Counted from the first letter of the stretch, positions 44,227-53,925 are shown. The stretch is 64,000 bases of DNA from RGIG9115 sp045128915 (GCA_045128915.1 JBGVIT010000028.1:1-64000), one strand, 5' to 3'. The notes: generated by a model not told the origin, from the sequence alone. Numbers and translations are program-made.

Positions 44227-45897
44227 TCAGAACAATCCTGAAATTACGCCATTTTCATCAACATCAATCTTTTCAGCAGACGGAACCTTAGGAAGTCCCG
44301 GCATAACCATGATGTTGCCTGTTTCAACAACAATAAATCCTGCACCGTTTGATACTCTTACTTCAGCAACATTAACTTTAAAGCCTGAAGGACGGCCTAA
44401 AAGTGAAGGATTGTCAGAGAGTGAATATTGCGTTTTTGCAACGCATATAGGCTTCTTGTCAAGTCCGAGATTTTCAAGAGTCTTAATCTGCTTTTCAGCC
44501 TTGCCCGAATAAACCGTTCCTTCTCCGCCATAAATATTTTTAACTATTATATCAATCTTTTCCTTGATTGAAAGATTAACGTCGTAGAGAGGTTTAACCT
44601 CGCCGCTTTCATTTTCAATAACATCAATAAGCTCTTTTGCAAGCTCTATGCCGCCCTGACCGCCTTTTGCAAAAACTTCGGAAAGTGCAAATCTTACACC
44701 CTTACTCTTGCACATATCTTCAATAGCAGCAAGCTCTGCATCTGTATCTGTGTCAAATCTGTTAATGGCAACAACAACCGGTGCACCGTAACTTCTCATG
44801 TTTTCAACGTGCTTTTCAAGATTAGTCATACCTGCTTTAAGAGCTTCAACGTTTTCAGCCTTTAAGTCAGTCTTTGCAACGCCGCCATTATACTTTAATG
44901 CTCTTACAGTTGCAACAATAACGATAGCATCCGGAGCAATACCTGCCATGCGACACTTTATATCAAGAAACTTTTCAGCACCGAGGTCTGCACCGAATCC
45001 CGCCTCAGTTATACAATAGTCAGATAATTTCATTGCAAGCTTCGTAGCACGAACACTATTACAGCCATGAGCAATGTTTGCGAAAGGTCCGCCATGTACA
45101 AGACAAGGAGTATGCTCAAGAGTCTGCACAAGGTTTGGTTTTATTGCATCTTTAAGCAATGCACACATAGCGCCTTCTGCTTTTAAATCACGTGCATAAA
45201 CAGGCTCACCTGAACGGGTATATCCGATTATGATATTGCCCAGACGGAATTTAAGGTCAGTAATGTCGTTGGCAAGGCACAAAACTGCCATAATCTCTGA
45301 TGCAACAGTTATCATAAATCCGTCTTCACGAGGCACACCGTTAAGCTTACCGCCAAGACCTACTATTGTCTTTCTCAGAGCTCTGTCATTTGTATCTGTA
45401 ACACGTTTCCAAACAACATTTGTAACATCTATACCAAGCTCATTGCCGTGATTTATATGGTTATCAATCATTGCTGACAAAAGATTGTTTGCAGCAGTTA
45501 TAGCATGCATATCGCCTGTAAAATGGAGATTTATATCCTCCATAGGAACAACCTGACTATATCCACCGCCGGCAGCGCCGCCTTTTATACCCATAACGGG
45601 ACCAAGCGATGGTTCTCTTAATGCAAGAACACACTTTTTTCCAAGAGCTGATAAAGCATCACCAAGACCTATTGTAGTAGTTGTCTTACCTTCTCCTGCA
45701 GGAGTTGGATTGATTGCAGTAACCAATACAAGCTTGCCGTTTTTTTCATCTTTAAGGCGCTGAGAAAGCTCGTCGGAAAGCTTAGCTTTGTATTTGCCGT
45801 AAAATTCCAATTCATCAGCTGAAATTCCAATTCTTTCAGCAACCAGAGATATATGGTCCATCTTTGCGCTTTGAGCAATTTCAATATCAGTTAGCAT
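44227..45897 (-). CDS. fhs: Formate-tetrahydrofolate ligase
   Basis: A 556-residue enzyme that makes 10-formyl-THF from formate, THF and ATP, for purine synthesis or one-carbon flow. P-loop TPAGEGKTTTTIG, then LREPSLGPVMGIKGGAAGGG and the conserved FANIAHGCNS segment. Length is normal and the AAGGAGG site is strong. It also occurs in the Wood-Ljungdahl pathway, but no other gene of that pathway is in the window. Confidence 0.95.
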   Translation of the reverse strand: MLTDIEIAQSAKMDHISLVAERIGISADELEFYGKYKAKLSDELSQRLKDEKNGKLVLVTAINPTPAGEGKTTTTIGLGDALSALGKKCVLALREPSLGPVMGIKGGAAGGGYSQVVPMEDINLHFTGDMHAITAANNLLSAMIDNHINHGNELGIDVTNVVWKRVTDTNDRALRKTIVGLGGKLNGVPREDGFMITVASEIMAVLCLANDITDLKFRLGNIIIGYTRSGEPVYARDLKAEGAMCALLKDAIKPNLVQTLEHTPCLVHGGPFANIAHGCNSVRATKLAMKLSDYCITEAGFGADLGAEKFLDIKCRMAGIAPDAIVIVATVRALKYNGGVAKTDLKAENVEALKAGMTNLEKHVENMRSYGAPVVVAINRFDTDTDAELAAIEDMCKSKGVRFALSEVFAKGGQGGIELAKELIDVIENESGEVKPLYDVNLSIKEKIDIIVKNIYGGEGTVYSGKAEKQIKTLENLGLDKKPICVAKTQYSLSDNPSLLGRPSGFKVNVAEVRVSNGAGFIVVETGNIMVMPGLPKVPSAEKIDVDENGVISGLF

Positions 45898-45988
45898 AAC
45901 AAAAAACCTCCATAAAACTTCTTATAAAAGCAAACGAAGCTGTACTCCGAAGCACGGCAGTTACAGCTTATTTGCATAAATTACTATA

Positions 45989-46441
45989 TTATTTGCCGGA
46001 ATTAAGCTCGATTCTGTCCTGACGAATTTTAGTCAAAAGCATATCAAGTCTTGCTTCAGCATCATTAAGTAAATCATCAACATATTGGTCACAATCAGTT
46101 TTAATTTCCATAGCCTGATCAGAAGCGTTTCTCACAAGCTCATTTGCCTGCTCATAAGCGCATCTTGTGATTTCATGCTCGTCAATAAGTGCCATTTGTG
46201 TTTCTTCGGCATTCTTCTGGATTGCTTCAGCTCTTGTTTCTGCTTCGTGGAGTATGCGCTGACGCTCTTCTTTAACCCACTTTGCTTCCTTAAGCTCATC
46301 AGGATACATAAGTCTGATTTCCTGAAGATAATCAAGGAATTCGTCCTTATCAATCATTACCTTGCCTGTAAGGGGTACTGAAGAAGCCTTTTCAATAGTT
46401 TCTTCCATCAAATCGATGATTTCCATCATATCCATGTCCAT
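45989..46441 (-). CDS. Coiled-coil protein (V-type ATPase subunit H-like)
   Basis: A 150-residue acidic, almost fully helical protein. The long central coiled coil (about residues 45-140, for example RQRILHEAETRAEAIQKNAE) resembles DivIVA-like or ATPase subunit H-like proteins found next to coaD in many Clostridia. No ATP-binding motif is present. It lies 18 bases downstream of coaD. Function unknown. Confidence 0.7.
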   Translation of the reverse strand: MDMDMMEIIDLMEETIEKASSVPLTGKVMIDKDEFLDYLQEIRLMYPDELKEAKWVKEERQRILHEAETRAEAIQKNAEETQMALIDEHEITRCAYEQANELVRNASDQAMEIKTDCDQYVDDLLNDAEARLDMLLTKIRQDRIELNSGK

Positions 46442-46459
46442 CTTAATACTCTCCTATTC

Positions 46460-46933
46460 TTAAAATTTACGTTTTACGTCTTCTAAAATCGCATGAGGCA
46501 CAAAGCCTGTAAGATCACCATTAAACTTAGCAACCTCTTTCACCATACTTGAGCTGATATATGAATACTTAGTATCAGTCATCATAAAAACTGTTTCATA
46601 CTGAGAGTTCAATGCTTTATTGAGCAAAGCCATCTGCAGTTCATACTCAAAATCGGCTACAGTCCTCAGCCCCTTGACTATAACCTGAGCCTTTTTGACG
46701 GAAGCAAAATCCACAAGCAAACCGGAAAATATATCTACCTCAACATTTGGTAAATGTCTGGTGACACGCGAAATAAATTCCGCACGCTCTTCTGCAGAAA
46801 ACAAAGGACTCTTCGACGAATTATTCAGAACTCCTACAACAAGCTTGTCATACAGCTTCGAAGTACGTTCAATAATATCAAGATGTCCGTTTGTGATTGG
46901 GTCAAAGCTTCCGGGATATACAGCAATCTGCAT
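46460..46933 (-). CDS. coaD: Phosphopantetheine adenylyltransferase
   Basis: A 157-residue nucleotidyltransferase of CoA synthesis, converting 4'-phosphopantetheine and ATP to dephospho-CoA. The YPGSFDPITNGHLDII motif and the late KYSYISSSMVKEVAKF segment are present. It follows rsmD by 4 bases, the usual rsmD-coaD pair. Confidence 0.95.
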   Translation of the reverse strand: MQIAVYPGSFDPITNGHLDIIERTSKLYDKLVVGVLNNSSKSPLFSAEERAEFISRVTRHLPNVEVDIFSGLLVDFASVKKAQVIVKGLRTVADFEYELQMALLNKALNSQYETVFMMTDTKYSYISSSMVKEVAKFNGDLTGFVPHAILEDVKRKF

Positions 46934-46937
46934 CCGG

Positions 46938-47489
46938 TCACACCTCTTTCTGCTGTGGTTTCAAAACAGTTAAAACCGTTCTTCCGTATTTTCGCTCTTT
47001 TTCCACCGAATAGCCTGATAACTCAAAGGTGTCATCTATTCCGTCACGTTCTATTACAATCGAACCTTCCGGTGAAAGAAGCCCGCGTCTTGAAATCATC
47101 TCCAAAACAGGAGTAACAAGACCTTTGTTATAAGGAGGATCAATAAAAACGAGGTCAAAAAGCTTGTCCGTTTTTTCAAGATAGGAACATGCACTTGATT
47201 TTACAATCTCACACTTGTCCAAAAAATCGCATTCTTCAAAATTATTCCGGATAATGCTGACAGACCTGTCATCAACGTCAGTGCAGACAGCAAAAGCCGC
47301 TCCACGACTAACAGCCTCAATCGCCAGCGCTCCCGTTCCGGAAAAAGCATCAAACACTTCAGCGCCCTCTACTCTTCCCTGAATAAGATTAAACATTGCT
47401 TCCTTAACCCTATCGGTAGTAGGTCTGATATGTTCGCCCTCAAACGTCTGCAATTTCTTGCCGCGCCTGATTCCCGAAATCACTCTCAA
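46938..47489 (-). CDS. rsmD: 16S rRNA (guanine966-N2)-methyltransferase
   Basis: A 183-residue SAM-dependent methyltransferase. The N-terminal RVISGIRRGKKL, AFSGTGALAIEAVSRGA, and catalytic DLVFIDPPYNKG identify RsmD. I chose the TTG at 47489, which follows GGAGGAGAG by the usual spacing and gives the family's normal N-terminus; an in-frame ATG at 47510 would add seven odd residues. Confidence 0.9.
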   Translation of the reverse strand: MRVISGIRRGKKLQTFEGEHIRPTTDRVKEAMFNLIQGRVEGAEVFDAFSGTGALAIEAVSRGAAFAVCTDVDDRSVSIIRNNFEECDFLDKCEIVKSSACSYLEKTDKLFDLVFIDPPYNKGLVTPVLEMISRRGLLSPEGSIVIERDGIDDTFELSGYSVEKERKYGRTVLTVLKPQQKEV

Positions 47490-47622
47490 GAACACTCTCC
47501 TCCATTTCATACTACATTTTATACCAAATCGCCGATATAGTCAACACTTGTTACGTTATTTTTTAAATTTTTAAATATTATCTACATTGTTTTGTAATAT
47601 TAAAGACATTTTAATAACCAAT

Positions 47623-48114
47623 CTATCTAAAATTCCTATTTAATAGCCTCTTTTCGATAAATCTCTTAAATTTAAAGAACGTATTTTCCTTAGAAATGTT
47701 TATAGGCGTAACAAGTGCGGTTCTGACGCCGCATCTGTTCCCTGCCAGAATATCAGTAAGTAGCTGGTCACCTATAAGCAAGGTTTCATACTTGTTTGCT
47801 CCCATTTCCTTAATAGCTCTGTTAATCTTTCTGCAAAAAGGCTTTGAAGCGCGATAAACAGATTTAAGCCCTAAATCCTTATTAAACGATGCTACTCTCT
47901 GCTCTGTGTTATTTGATATAAGGCAAAGCTTCAAGTCTTGCGCCCGAAGTCTTTCTATAAAGCAAACTGCTCGTTCATCTGCAAAAGGCTCATTATCCGC
48001 AACCAATGTATTGTCAATATCCATTAGGACACAAGAAATTTTTTCTCTATTAAAAAAATCAGAATCAATATTATCAATACTGTCAAAGACGTATGTAGGT
48101 GAAAAAGCTTTCAT
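47623..48114 (-). CDS. YqeG-family HAD phosphatase
   Basis: A 163-residue HAD superfamily IIIA protein. The motif I DIDNTLVADN, motif II LISNN, and the late GDQLLTDILAGNRCG with two acidic residues are present. The cellular substrate of YqeG is not established. Confidence 0.88.
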   Translation of the reverse strand: MKAFSPTYVFDSIDNIDSDFFNREKISCVLMDIDNTLVADNEPFADERAVCFIERLRAQDLKLCLISNNTEQRVASFNKDLGLKSVYRASKPFCRKINRAIKEMGANKYETLLIGDQLLTDILAGNRCGVRTALVTPINISKENTFFKFKRFIEKRLLNRNFR

Positions 48115-48153
48115 CGGAATCCTCCGTATTCATCGATATTCGGCATAGTTAAA

Positions 48154-48176
48154 AAGGACCGCCTCAGACAGTCCTT
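48154..48176. terminator. Terminator between tspO and yqeG
   Basis: AAGGAC and GTCCTT arms with partly paired interior, T runs on both sides, so it can act in both directions. Confidence 0.65.
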
Positions 48177-48230
48177 ATTTTTATTTAATTATACATCATT
48201 TATAACTTATTTGTCAACAGTTTTAAATAA

Positions 48231-48698
48231 TTAATTTAGTATATAAACCATTAAGCTGAGATAACCGGCAAACAGAAGCCAGAAAACATACGGAATCTGC
48301 AAATACGCCGCCGTCTTATCTGTTTTATAGAATTCAATAATCATCCAAATAACAAGCACCAAAAGTAAAATCAGCCATATAAAAGCAAACAAAAATGCTC
48401 TCATTCTGAAAAATATTATACTCCAGAAAAAGTTAACCACAAGCTGTATTGCATATAGTTTAAGGGAAAATCCACATTCTTCTCCACCGTCGCAAGCTTT
48501 ATACACTCTTGCACTGCTTATACCCATTAAAATAAATAACGCAGACCAAACAATAGGAAAAACAATCATAGGCGGAGACAAAGGCGGCTTAATTATATCC
48601 TCATAGATGTTCATATAGTTTCTTGTTAAAAAAGCAGAAAGACCACCTACACCGAGCGCCAAAAGAACAGAAATAATATATTCCTTATATTTTCGCAT
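48231..48698 (-). CDS. tspO: TspO/MBR-family membrane protein
   Basis: A 155-residue protein with five membrane helices, the TspO fold. Conserved features are KPPLSPPMIVFPIVWSALF, the later QLVVNFFWSIIFF and WLLFAGYLSLMVY. TspO proteins bind porphyrins and cholesterol-like ligands; the role in anaerobes is unclear. A 15-base perfect palindrome (48712-48726) lies between its start and the AraC gene. Confidence 0.88.
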   Translation of the reverse strand: MRKYKEYIISVLLALGVGGLSAFLTRNYMNIYEDIIKPPLSPPMIVFPIVWSALFILMGISSARVYKACDGGEECGFSLKLYAIQLVVNFFWSIIFFRMRAFLFAFIWLILLLVLVIWMIIEFYKTDKTAAYLQIPYVFWLLFAGYLSLMVYILN

Positions 48699-48711
48699 AA
48701 TACTGCACCTC

Positions 48712-48726
48712 CATATACAGTATATG
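48712..48726. promoter_or_regulatory. Palindrome before tspO
   Basis: CATATACAGTATATG is perfectly symmetric around its centre A and lies between the TTGACA-like element and the tspO ribosome site, a plausible operator. Confidence 0.4.
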
Positions 48727-48742
48727 TCAAATAAATATACAG

Positions 48743-49588
48743 TTATTCACCTTTTTTCCTGAAAGCATTTGGCGTTATACCCTTAATATTTTTAAAGGTT
48801 TTTATAAAATAACTAAGGTCGTTAAATCCGCAGCTGTATGCAATATCGGTTACTGATAAATCGGTCGATAGAAGTTTCCTTGATGCACGTTCTATTCTAT
48901 ATGTATTTAAATAGTTAACAGGACTTTTCTTGGTCATTTCCTTAAAAAAGTAGCAAAAATATTTAGGACTCATACCAGCTACATCTGCCATTTGCTCCAA
49001 AGTCACCTGATTATCATATGAACTTCTCATAAAAGAAAGAACTTTTTTCAGCTTCGGGTTTGCAACAGTATTTCGTTCATCAAGTCCTGATGCGGTTTGG
49101 TACAGACCTTCACTGATGATAGTCCCAAACACACCATAAAGCGCCCCTACAATTTCAAAATAACACCCATCGTTTTTCATGGTTTCAAACAGACTGTTGA
49201 TTCTATTTACAATTATTCCATCCGATTGCTTAAAATGGTCATTTACAACCACAACAAAGTCAAGAAGTTTGGAAATGAAGCTTTCGCAGACATTATCATT
49301 GACCGAAAGTATTTCTTTAGAAAAAACAATACATTCATAAACACAGTCATCCGGAACTGCGCCATGAACTGTTTCAGAATTTACAAATACAATTTCTCCT
49401 TCTTTAGCTTCAATTTCTCTGTTGTTTAGAGTTATTATGATTGAACCGCTTATTATCCTTATAATCTCAAATTCACTATGCCAATGATAAACCATTTCAT
49501 ATTTAGGATTATCCTTATCTATTACATATAATTCCATAGGCAATCCCGAAGTGCCTCTTTGCTTAAGTTCATTATAAATCAAAAACAT
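48743..49588 (-). CDS. AraC-family regulator with cupin-type sensing domain
   Basis: A roughly 281-residue regulator. The N-terminal cupin part (YHWHSEFEIIRIISGSIIIT) is followed by a linker and the double HTH: VTLEQMADVAGMSPKYFCYF and LSVTDIAYSCGFNDLSYFIK, ending in GITPNAFRK. The start is uncertain; 49588 (MFLIYNEL) or an upstream codon up to 49642 are possible. It is divergent from L-fucose isomerase with about 130 bases between them, so it probably controls that gene in response to a sugar. Confidence 0.85.
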   Translation of the reverse strand: MFLIYNELKQRGTSGLPMELYVIDKDNPKYEMVYHWHSEFEIIRIISGSIIITLNNREIEAKEGEIVFVNSETVHGAVPDDCVYECIVFSKEILSVNDNVCESFISKLLDFVVVVNDHFKQSDGIIVNRINSLFETMKNDGCYFEIVGALYGVFGTIISEGLYQTASGLDERNTVANPKLKKVLSFMRSSYDNQVTLEQMADVAGMSPKYFCYFFKEMTKKSPVNYLNTYRIERASRKLLSTDLSVTDIAYSCGFNDLSYFIKTFKNIKGITPNAFRKKGE

Positions 49589-49677
49589 CACCAACCTGAA
49601 TATTATTATACTTTTATCTATTATAACACAAGTATTAGACAAATTGCAAGTATATAATGATATTAAATAAGAAATTA

Positions 49678-49691
49678 TTGCGTTTTCGCAA
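49678..49691. promoter_or_regulatory. Palindrome in fucI leader
   Basis: TTGCGTTTTCGCAA, a 5-bp perfect inverted repeat around TTTT, lies 25 bases before the fucI start; a candidate operator or leader hairpin. Confidence 0.4.
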
Positions 49692-49716
49692 AATTTATAT
49701 TATGGAGGTAAACACA

Positions 49717-51519
49717 ATGGCAGAAAACAGACTTATAGGCGATTATCCTGTAATTGGTATCCGTCCAACAATCGACGGAAGACGCGGACCTCTTAAAGTA
49801 AGAGAGTCTCTGGAAGAGCAGACAATGGGTATGGCTAAATCAGCAGCCAAGCTCATCACTTCCAACCTTAAATATTCAAACGGTGAACCCGTTAAGGTAG
49901 TTATCGCGGACACTACAATCGGACGTGTACCCGAAGCTGCAGCATGCGCTGAGAAATTCAAGAAAGAAGGCGTAAGCATTACATTGACCGTTACTCCCTG
50001 CTGGTGCTACGGTTCTGAAACAATGGATATGGATCCAATGACAATCAAAGGTGTTTGGGGCTTTAACGGAACAGAACGTCCCGGCGCTGTATATCTTGCA
50101 GCAGTACTTGCAAGCCACGCTCAAAAAGGGCTTCCCGCATTCGGCATCTACGGACATGATGTTCAGGATGCAACTGATACTTCAATCCCCGCAGATGTTG
50201 AAGAAAAAATTCTTAGATTTGCAAGAGCAGCAGTAGCAGCAGCTACAATGAGAGGTAAGTCATACCTCCAGATTGGTTCTGTATGTATGGGTATCGGCGG
50301 CTCAATTATTGATACAGCATTTATCGAAGAATACCTCGGCATGAGAGTTGAGTCAGTTGACGAAGTAGAAGTAATCAGAAGAATGACTGAAGGCATCTAT
50401 GATGAAGCCGAATTCAAAAAAGCGCTTGCCTGGGCAAAAGACAAGTGCAAGATGGGATTTGACAAAAACCCCGTAGAACTTCAGATATCTGACAAAGAAA
50501 AAGAGCAGCAGTTTGAATTCGTTGTTAAGATGATGTGCATCATCAAAGACCTTATGAACGGAAACAAGAACCTTCCTGAAGGTTGCGAAGAAGAAAGAGT
50601 TGGTCACAACGCGATTGCAGCAGGTTTCCAAGGTCAGAGACAGTGGACTGACTTCTACCCCAACTGCGACTTCCCAGAGGCTATGCTCAATACTTCATTC
50701 GACTGGAACGGTGCAAGAGAGCCTTACATACTTGCTACTGAGAACGACGTACTCAACAGTATCGGTATGTTGTTCGGCAAACTCTTAACAAACAGAGCTC
50801 AGATGTTCGCTGACGTAAGAACATATTGGAGCGGCGATGCTGTTAAGAAAGCAACCGGATACGAAATCACCGGCAAAGCCAAAGAAGCAGACGGATTCAT
50901 CCACCTTATCAACTCAGGCGCTTGCTGTCTTGATGCCTGCGGTGAGGTTAAGGACGAAAACGGAAATGGCGTTATGAAGCCCTGGTACGAAATGACTAAA
51001 GAAGACCAGGATAAAGTTATGGAAGCAACAACATGGAACATGGCTGACCTTGGATATTTCAGAGGCGGCGGCTTCTCATCAAGATTCCTCACAAGAGCAG
51101 AAATGCCTGCTACAATGATAAGACTTAATCTTGTTAAAGGACTCGGCCCCGTACTTCAGATTGCTGAAGGCTGGACTCTCGGACTTCCTGACGAAGTTTC
51201 AGACATTCTCTGGAAGCGCACAGACTACACATGGCCTTGTACTTGGTTTGCTCCAAGAACAACAGGTAAGGGCGCATTCAAAACTGCATATGATGTAATG
51301 AATAATTGGGGTGCAAATCACGGCGCTATCAGTTATGGTCACATCGGTGCAGACCTTATCACATTATGTTCAATGCTCAGAATTCCCGTATGCATGCATA
51401 ACGTACCTGAAGAAAAGATATTCAGACCTGCAAGCTGGAACGCTTTCGGTATGGATAAAGAAGGTCAGGATTACAGAGCTTGCGAAGCTTACGGACCTAT
51501 GTATAAGAACATCAGATAA
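49717..51519 (+). CDS. fucI: L-fucose isomerase
   Basis: A 600-residue ketol isomerase, converting L-fucose to L-fuculose (often also D-arabinose). It shows the family N-terminus GIRPTIDGRRGPLKVRESLE, TPCWCYGSETMDMDP and NGTERPGAVYLAA. The ATG at 49717 follows GGAGG directly; an apparent start at 49657 is upstream of any ribosome site. Codon use is visibly more GC-ending than in neighbouring genes, suggesting strong expression or transfer. No fucose kinase, aldolase or permease is adjacent. The divergent AraC gene is its likely regulator, and a strong terminator follows. Confidence 0.93.
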   Translation: MAENRLIGDYPVIGIRPTIDGRRGPLKVRESLEEQTMGMAKSAAKLITSNLKYSNGEPVKVVIADTTIGRVPEAAACAEKFKKEGVSITLTVTPCWCYGSETMDMDPMTIKGVWGFNGTERPGAVYLAAVLASHAQKGLPAFGIYGHDVQDATDTSIPADVEEKILRFARAAVAAATMRGKSYLQIGSVCMGIGGSIIDTAFIEEYLGMRVESVDEVEVIRRMTEGIYDEAEFKKALAWAKDKCKMGFDKNPVELQISDKEKEQQFEFVVKMMCIIKDLMNGNKNLPEGCEEERVGHNAIAAGFQGQRQWTDFYPNCDFPEAMLNTSFDWNGAREPYILATENDVLNSIGMLFGKLLTNRAQMFADVRTYWSGDAVKKATGYEITGKAKEADGFIHLINSGACCLDACGEVKDENGNGVMKPWYEMTKEDQDKVMEATTWNMADLGYFRGGGFSSRFLTRAEMPATMIRLNLVKGLGPVLQIAEGWTLGLPDEVSDILWKRTDYTWPCTWFAPRTTGKGAFKTAYDVMNNWGANHGAISYGHIGADLITLCSMLRIPVCMHNVPEEKIFRPASWNAFGMDKEGQDYRACEAYGPMYKNIR

Positions 51520-51525
51520 TATTAA

Positions 51526-51551
51526 AACGGCTGTTGCAACAGCCGTTTTTT
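51526..51551 (+). terminator. Terminator of fucI
   Basis: AACGGCTGTT-GC-AACAGCCGTT is a perfect stem followed by T6, immediately after the fucI stop; also serves the convergent deacetylase gene. Confidence 0.9.
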
Positions 51552-51552
51552 A

Positions 51553-52404
51553 TTATAAATCTGTAAGACTTTTAAACTCAAACCCCTGCTCTTTCGCATA
51601 ATCAATAATATCTCCAAGAGCCTGCGCATTATCCGACGAAACTGCATGAAGCAGCAATATTGCACCGTTATGAAGATACGGAATAACTTGATTAAAAGCA
51701 TATTGTCCGCCTTTTTGAGGTTTAACATCCCAATCCTTGTACGCAAAGCTCCACAGAACTGTTCTATAACCAATATCCGCTACATAAGTCAGCATTTTTT
51801 CGCTATATTCCCCCTCAGGCGGCCTTGCAAATGTCATATTTGTACCGTAGCGAGCGCAAAATTGTTCATCAAGATTTTTTAGTTCGTCTCTGACTGTAGC
51901 CAAATCAATTTTTGCAAGATTCGGATGATTAACAGTATGATTCCCCACAACATGCCCCTCATTTACCATTCTGTCAACCAAGTCGGTTTCCGTTTTAAGA
52001 TACGGACCGGTTATAAAAAAAGCGGCAGGGACATTCTTTTCTTTCAAAACATCCAGAATAACCGAGGTATATCCGTTTTCATATCCCTCATCAAACGTGA
52101 GATACAGCACCTTTTCATCCTGATTTCCAATATAGTAGGTATTGGTTTTTTTGAACATATTAACCGTCTTTTCATCAATTTCGGGCGCTGCGGCTTTTTC
52201 TTTTTTGAATCCCCAACCTATGTTTTTTGAGTTCAGTCCGGAATATGCAGAAAAATCAGTAACAGCCTCATAATCAACAGCTTCAGGTTGCGGCTTTATA
52301 TCATCTACTTTCTCTGTGCTATACGGCGCATATACAGTATATGCACATCCGAATGCAAGTATCGAACCCGCAACTGCTAAAGAAAAGAATATATTTTTAC
52401 CCAT
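51553..52404 (-). CDS. pdaA: Delta-lactam-type polysaccharide deacetylase (PdaA-like)
   Basis: A 283-residue exported deacetylase. An N-terminal signal anchor (MGKNIFFSLAVAGSILAFGC) precedes a NodB domain with YLTFDEGYENGYT, GNHTVNHPNL, FARPPEGEYSEK and VLWSFAYKDWD. The TFDEGYENG form is typical for PdaA, which removes acetyl groups from muramic acid on the way to spore cortex muramic-delta-lactam. Start 52404 chosen by AAGGAGAG. This fits the spore gene at the right edge. Confidence 0.85.
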   Translation of the reverse strand: MGKNIFFSLAVAGSILAFGCAYTVYAPYSTEKVDDIKPQPEAVDYEAVTDFSAYSGLNSKNIGWGFKKEKAAAPEIDEKTVNMFKKTNTYYIGNQDEKVLYLTFDEGYENGYTSVILDVLKEKNVPAAFFITGPYLKTETDLVDRMVNEGHVVGNHTVNHPNLAKIDLATVRDELKNLDEQFCARYGTNMTFARPPEGEYSEKMLTYVADIGYRTVLWSFAYKDWDVKPQKGGQYAFNQVIPYLHNGAILLLHAVSSDNAQALGDIIDYAKEQGFEFKSLTDL

Positions 52405-52491
52405 ATTATCACTCTCCTTTATAATAATCATATCATGAAAATGCAAAATATATAACCCATTAAATACAAGTAAATTTTTTCATGTAATATG

Positions 52492-52520
52492 TTGCATTTT
52501 TTCGTTTTATATTGTATAAT
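52492..52520 (+). promoter_or_regulatory. Promoter of deacetylase gene
   Basis: TTGCAT (52492-52497) and TATAAT (52515-52520), 17 bases apart, about 27 bases before the start. Confidence 0.7.
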
Positions 52521-52546
52521 ATATTTAAACAAAGGAGGATGGAAAA

Positions 52547-53455
52547 TTGGATAACGAACGTCTGAAAAAAATCCGAGAGCGAAAAAAATTACGTCAGCGA
52601 AAACAAATCATAAAAATCGGAGCTATTGTTGCCGGTTTTACTTTTTGTGCGTACATGATTATTTCAGGTGTTAATTCTGTAGTTACATCAGTAAAACAGG
52701 CAATCCCCACGCCATCGCCTACTCCCGTAGCAATCATTTCGGCAGAGAACATCCCATATGACAACCCAAATCTTAAACCTGCCAAACTTCCAACACCCAA
52801 AGAAAACAATAACATTACAGAGTTTATAGAAAGCACAAATTCAGAAAACAAAGTATGTTACCTGACCTTTGATGACGGACCTAATAAAAGCGTAACACCA
52901 TTGATACTCGACATACTCAGGAGATATAATATCAAAGCAACTTTCTTTCAGGTAGGAACACTTATTGAAGAAAATATCGATATTTCAAAAAGAGTATATG
53001 AAGAAGGACATCTTATAGGCAATCATTCATATGACCACACATACAATAAACTGTATGCTAATCATCAAAGCTTTATGGAAGAATTCAATAAGTGTGCAGA
53101 GCTGATAAAAGAGGTAACCGGTGATGATTACTTTCCGGTAATGAGATTACCGGGCGGCAGTTACAGAACCGGCACGTATGGTGACATAAAGCAAGAATTA
53201 AAGGTATTACTTGCTGAAAATGATATTTATCATTGCGATTGGAACGCACTTTCAGGAGATGCTGAAGGTTCACCTAAAACAAAAGAGCAGCTTCTTGAAC
53301 GCATTAAATCATCTTCCAAGGGCAAAAACAAAATCGTAGTGCTTATGCACGATGCTTCAAGCAAAAAACAGACAGCTGAAGCGCTGCCTGCAATAATTGA
53401 GTATTTAATATCCGAAAATTATCATTTCTCAAGACTCGATGAACCTATGTATTAA
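52547..53455 (+). CDS. Membrane-anchored polysaccharide deacetylase
   Basis: A 302-residue NodB-family deacetylase starting with TTG after AAAGGAGG. A basic N-terminus and one membrane segment (about residues 24-46, IGAIVAGFTFCAYMIISGV) are followed by a Pro/Thr-rich linker (AIPTPSPTPVA) and the catalytic domain: TFDDGPNKSVTP, GNHSYDHTYNK, MRLPGGSYR and LMHDASSK. It probably modifies peptidoglycan or another surface glycan. Its stop overlaps the stop of the convergent gene. Confidence 0.85.
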   Translation: MDNERLKKIRERKKLRQRKQIIKIGAIVAGFTFCAYMIISGVNSVVTSVKQAIPTPSPTPVAIISAENIPYDNPNLKPAKLPTPKENNNITEFIESTNSENKVCYLTFDDGPNKSVTPLILDILRRYNIKATFFQVGTLIEENIDISKRVYEEGHLIGNHSYDHTYNKLYANHQSFMEEFNKCAELIKEVTGDDYFPVMRLPGGSYRTGTYGDIKQELKVLLAENDIYHCDWNALSGDAEGSPKTKEQLLERIKSSSKGKNKIVVLMHDASSKKQTAEALPAIIEYLISENYHFSRLDEPMY

Positions 53456-53925
53456 TTAAAACAAATGTTGCAAGGTATTTTATTGGAATCAACTGCTTCC
53501 TTTAAGGTTACTGACATAGTTTCTCTGTTTGATATGGTATTACAATCAGGTTTGTGATATTTGTTTCCATAACGTGTAATACTAACCATTTCTGAATCAA
53601 AAATTTCCGTTGCGACAACAGTTTCGACTGTTGTCGCAATTTTTGTTTCATCCGGAACTTCAGCATCAAAAAAGCACAAACACAAAGACACCAAAGCTGC
53701 CAGCACGAAAGCAGGTATTGAATATAGATTTGAGTATTTTCTCTTTCTTAACGCATCAATTACCGAAAACAGAAGCGCAGGCATAGACCACGTTATAATC
53801 AAAACAGATATACCTTTTAAAACACCATACGAAAAACCTGCGAAGCACAAGCTGTAATATATTATAGCCAAAATGCTCTTCCAAGGAGTACTTGTTCTGA
53901 AACCAATCATAACATCACCAATCAA
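53452..53925 (-). CDS. Membrane protein with C-terminal Cys motif
   Basis: A 157-residue protein. About three hydrophobic segments fill the first 90 residues; the C-terminal 40 residues carry YHKPDCNTIS and IPCNICFN, a four-element Cys/His pattern seen in small metal-binding or redox domains at the end of diverse exported proteins. It overlaps hydF by 4 bases. Function unknown; location suggests possible co-expression with hydrogenase maturation, perhaps by chance. Confidence 0.6.
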   Translation of the reverse strand: MIGDVMIGFRTSTPWKSILAIIYYSLCFAGFSYGVLKGISVLIITWSMPALLFSVIDALRKRKYSNLYSIPAFVLAALVSLCLCFFDAEVPDETKIATTVETVVATEIFDSEMVSITRYGNKYHKPDCNTISNRETMSVTLKEAVDSNKIPCNICFN

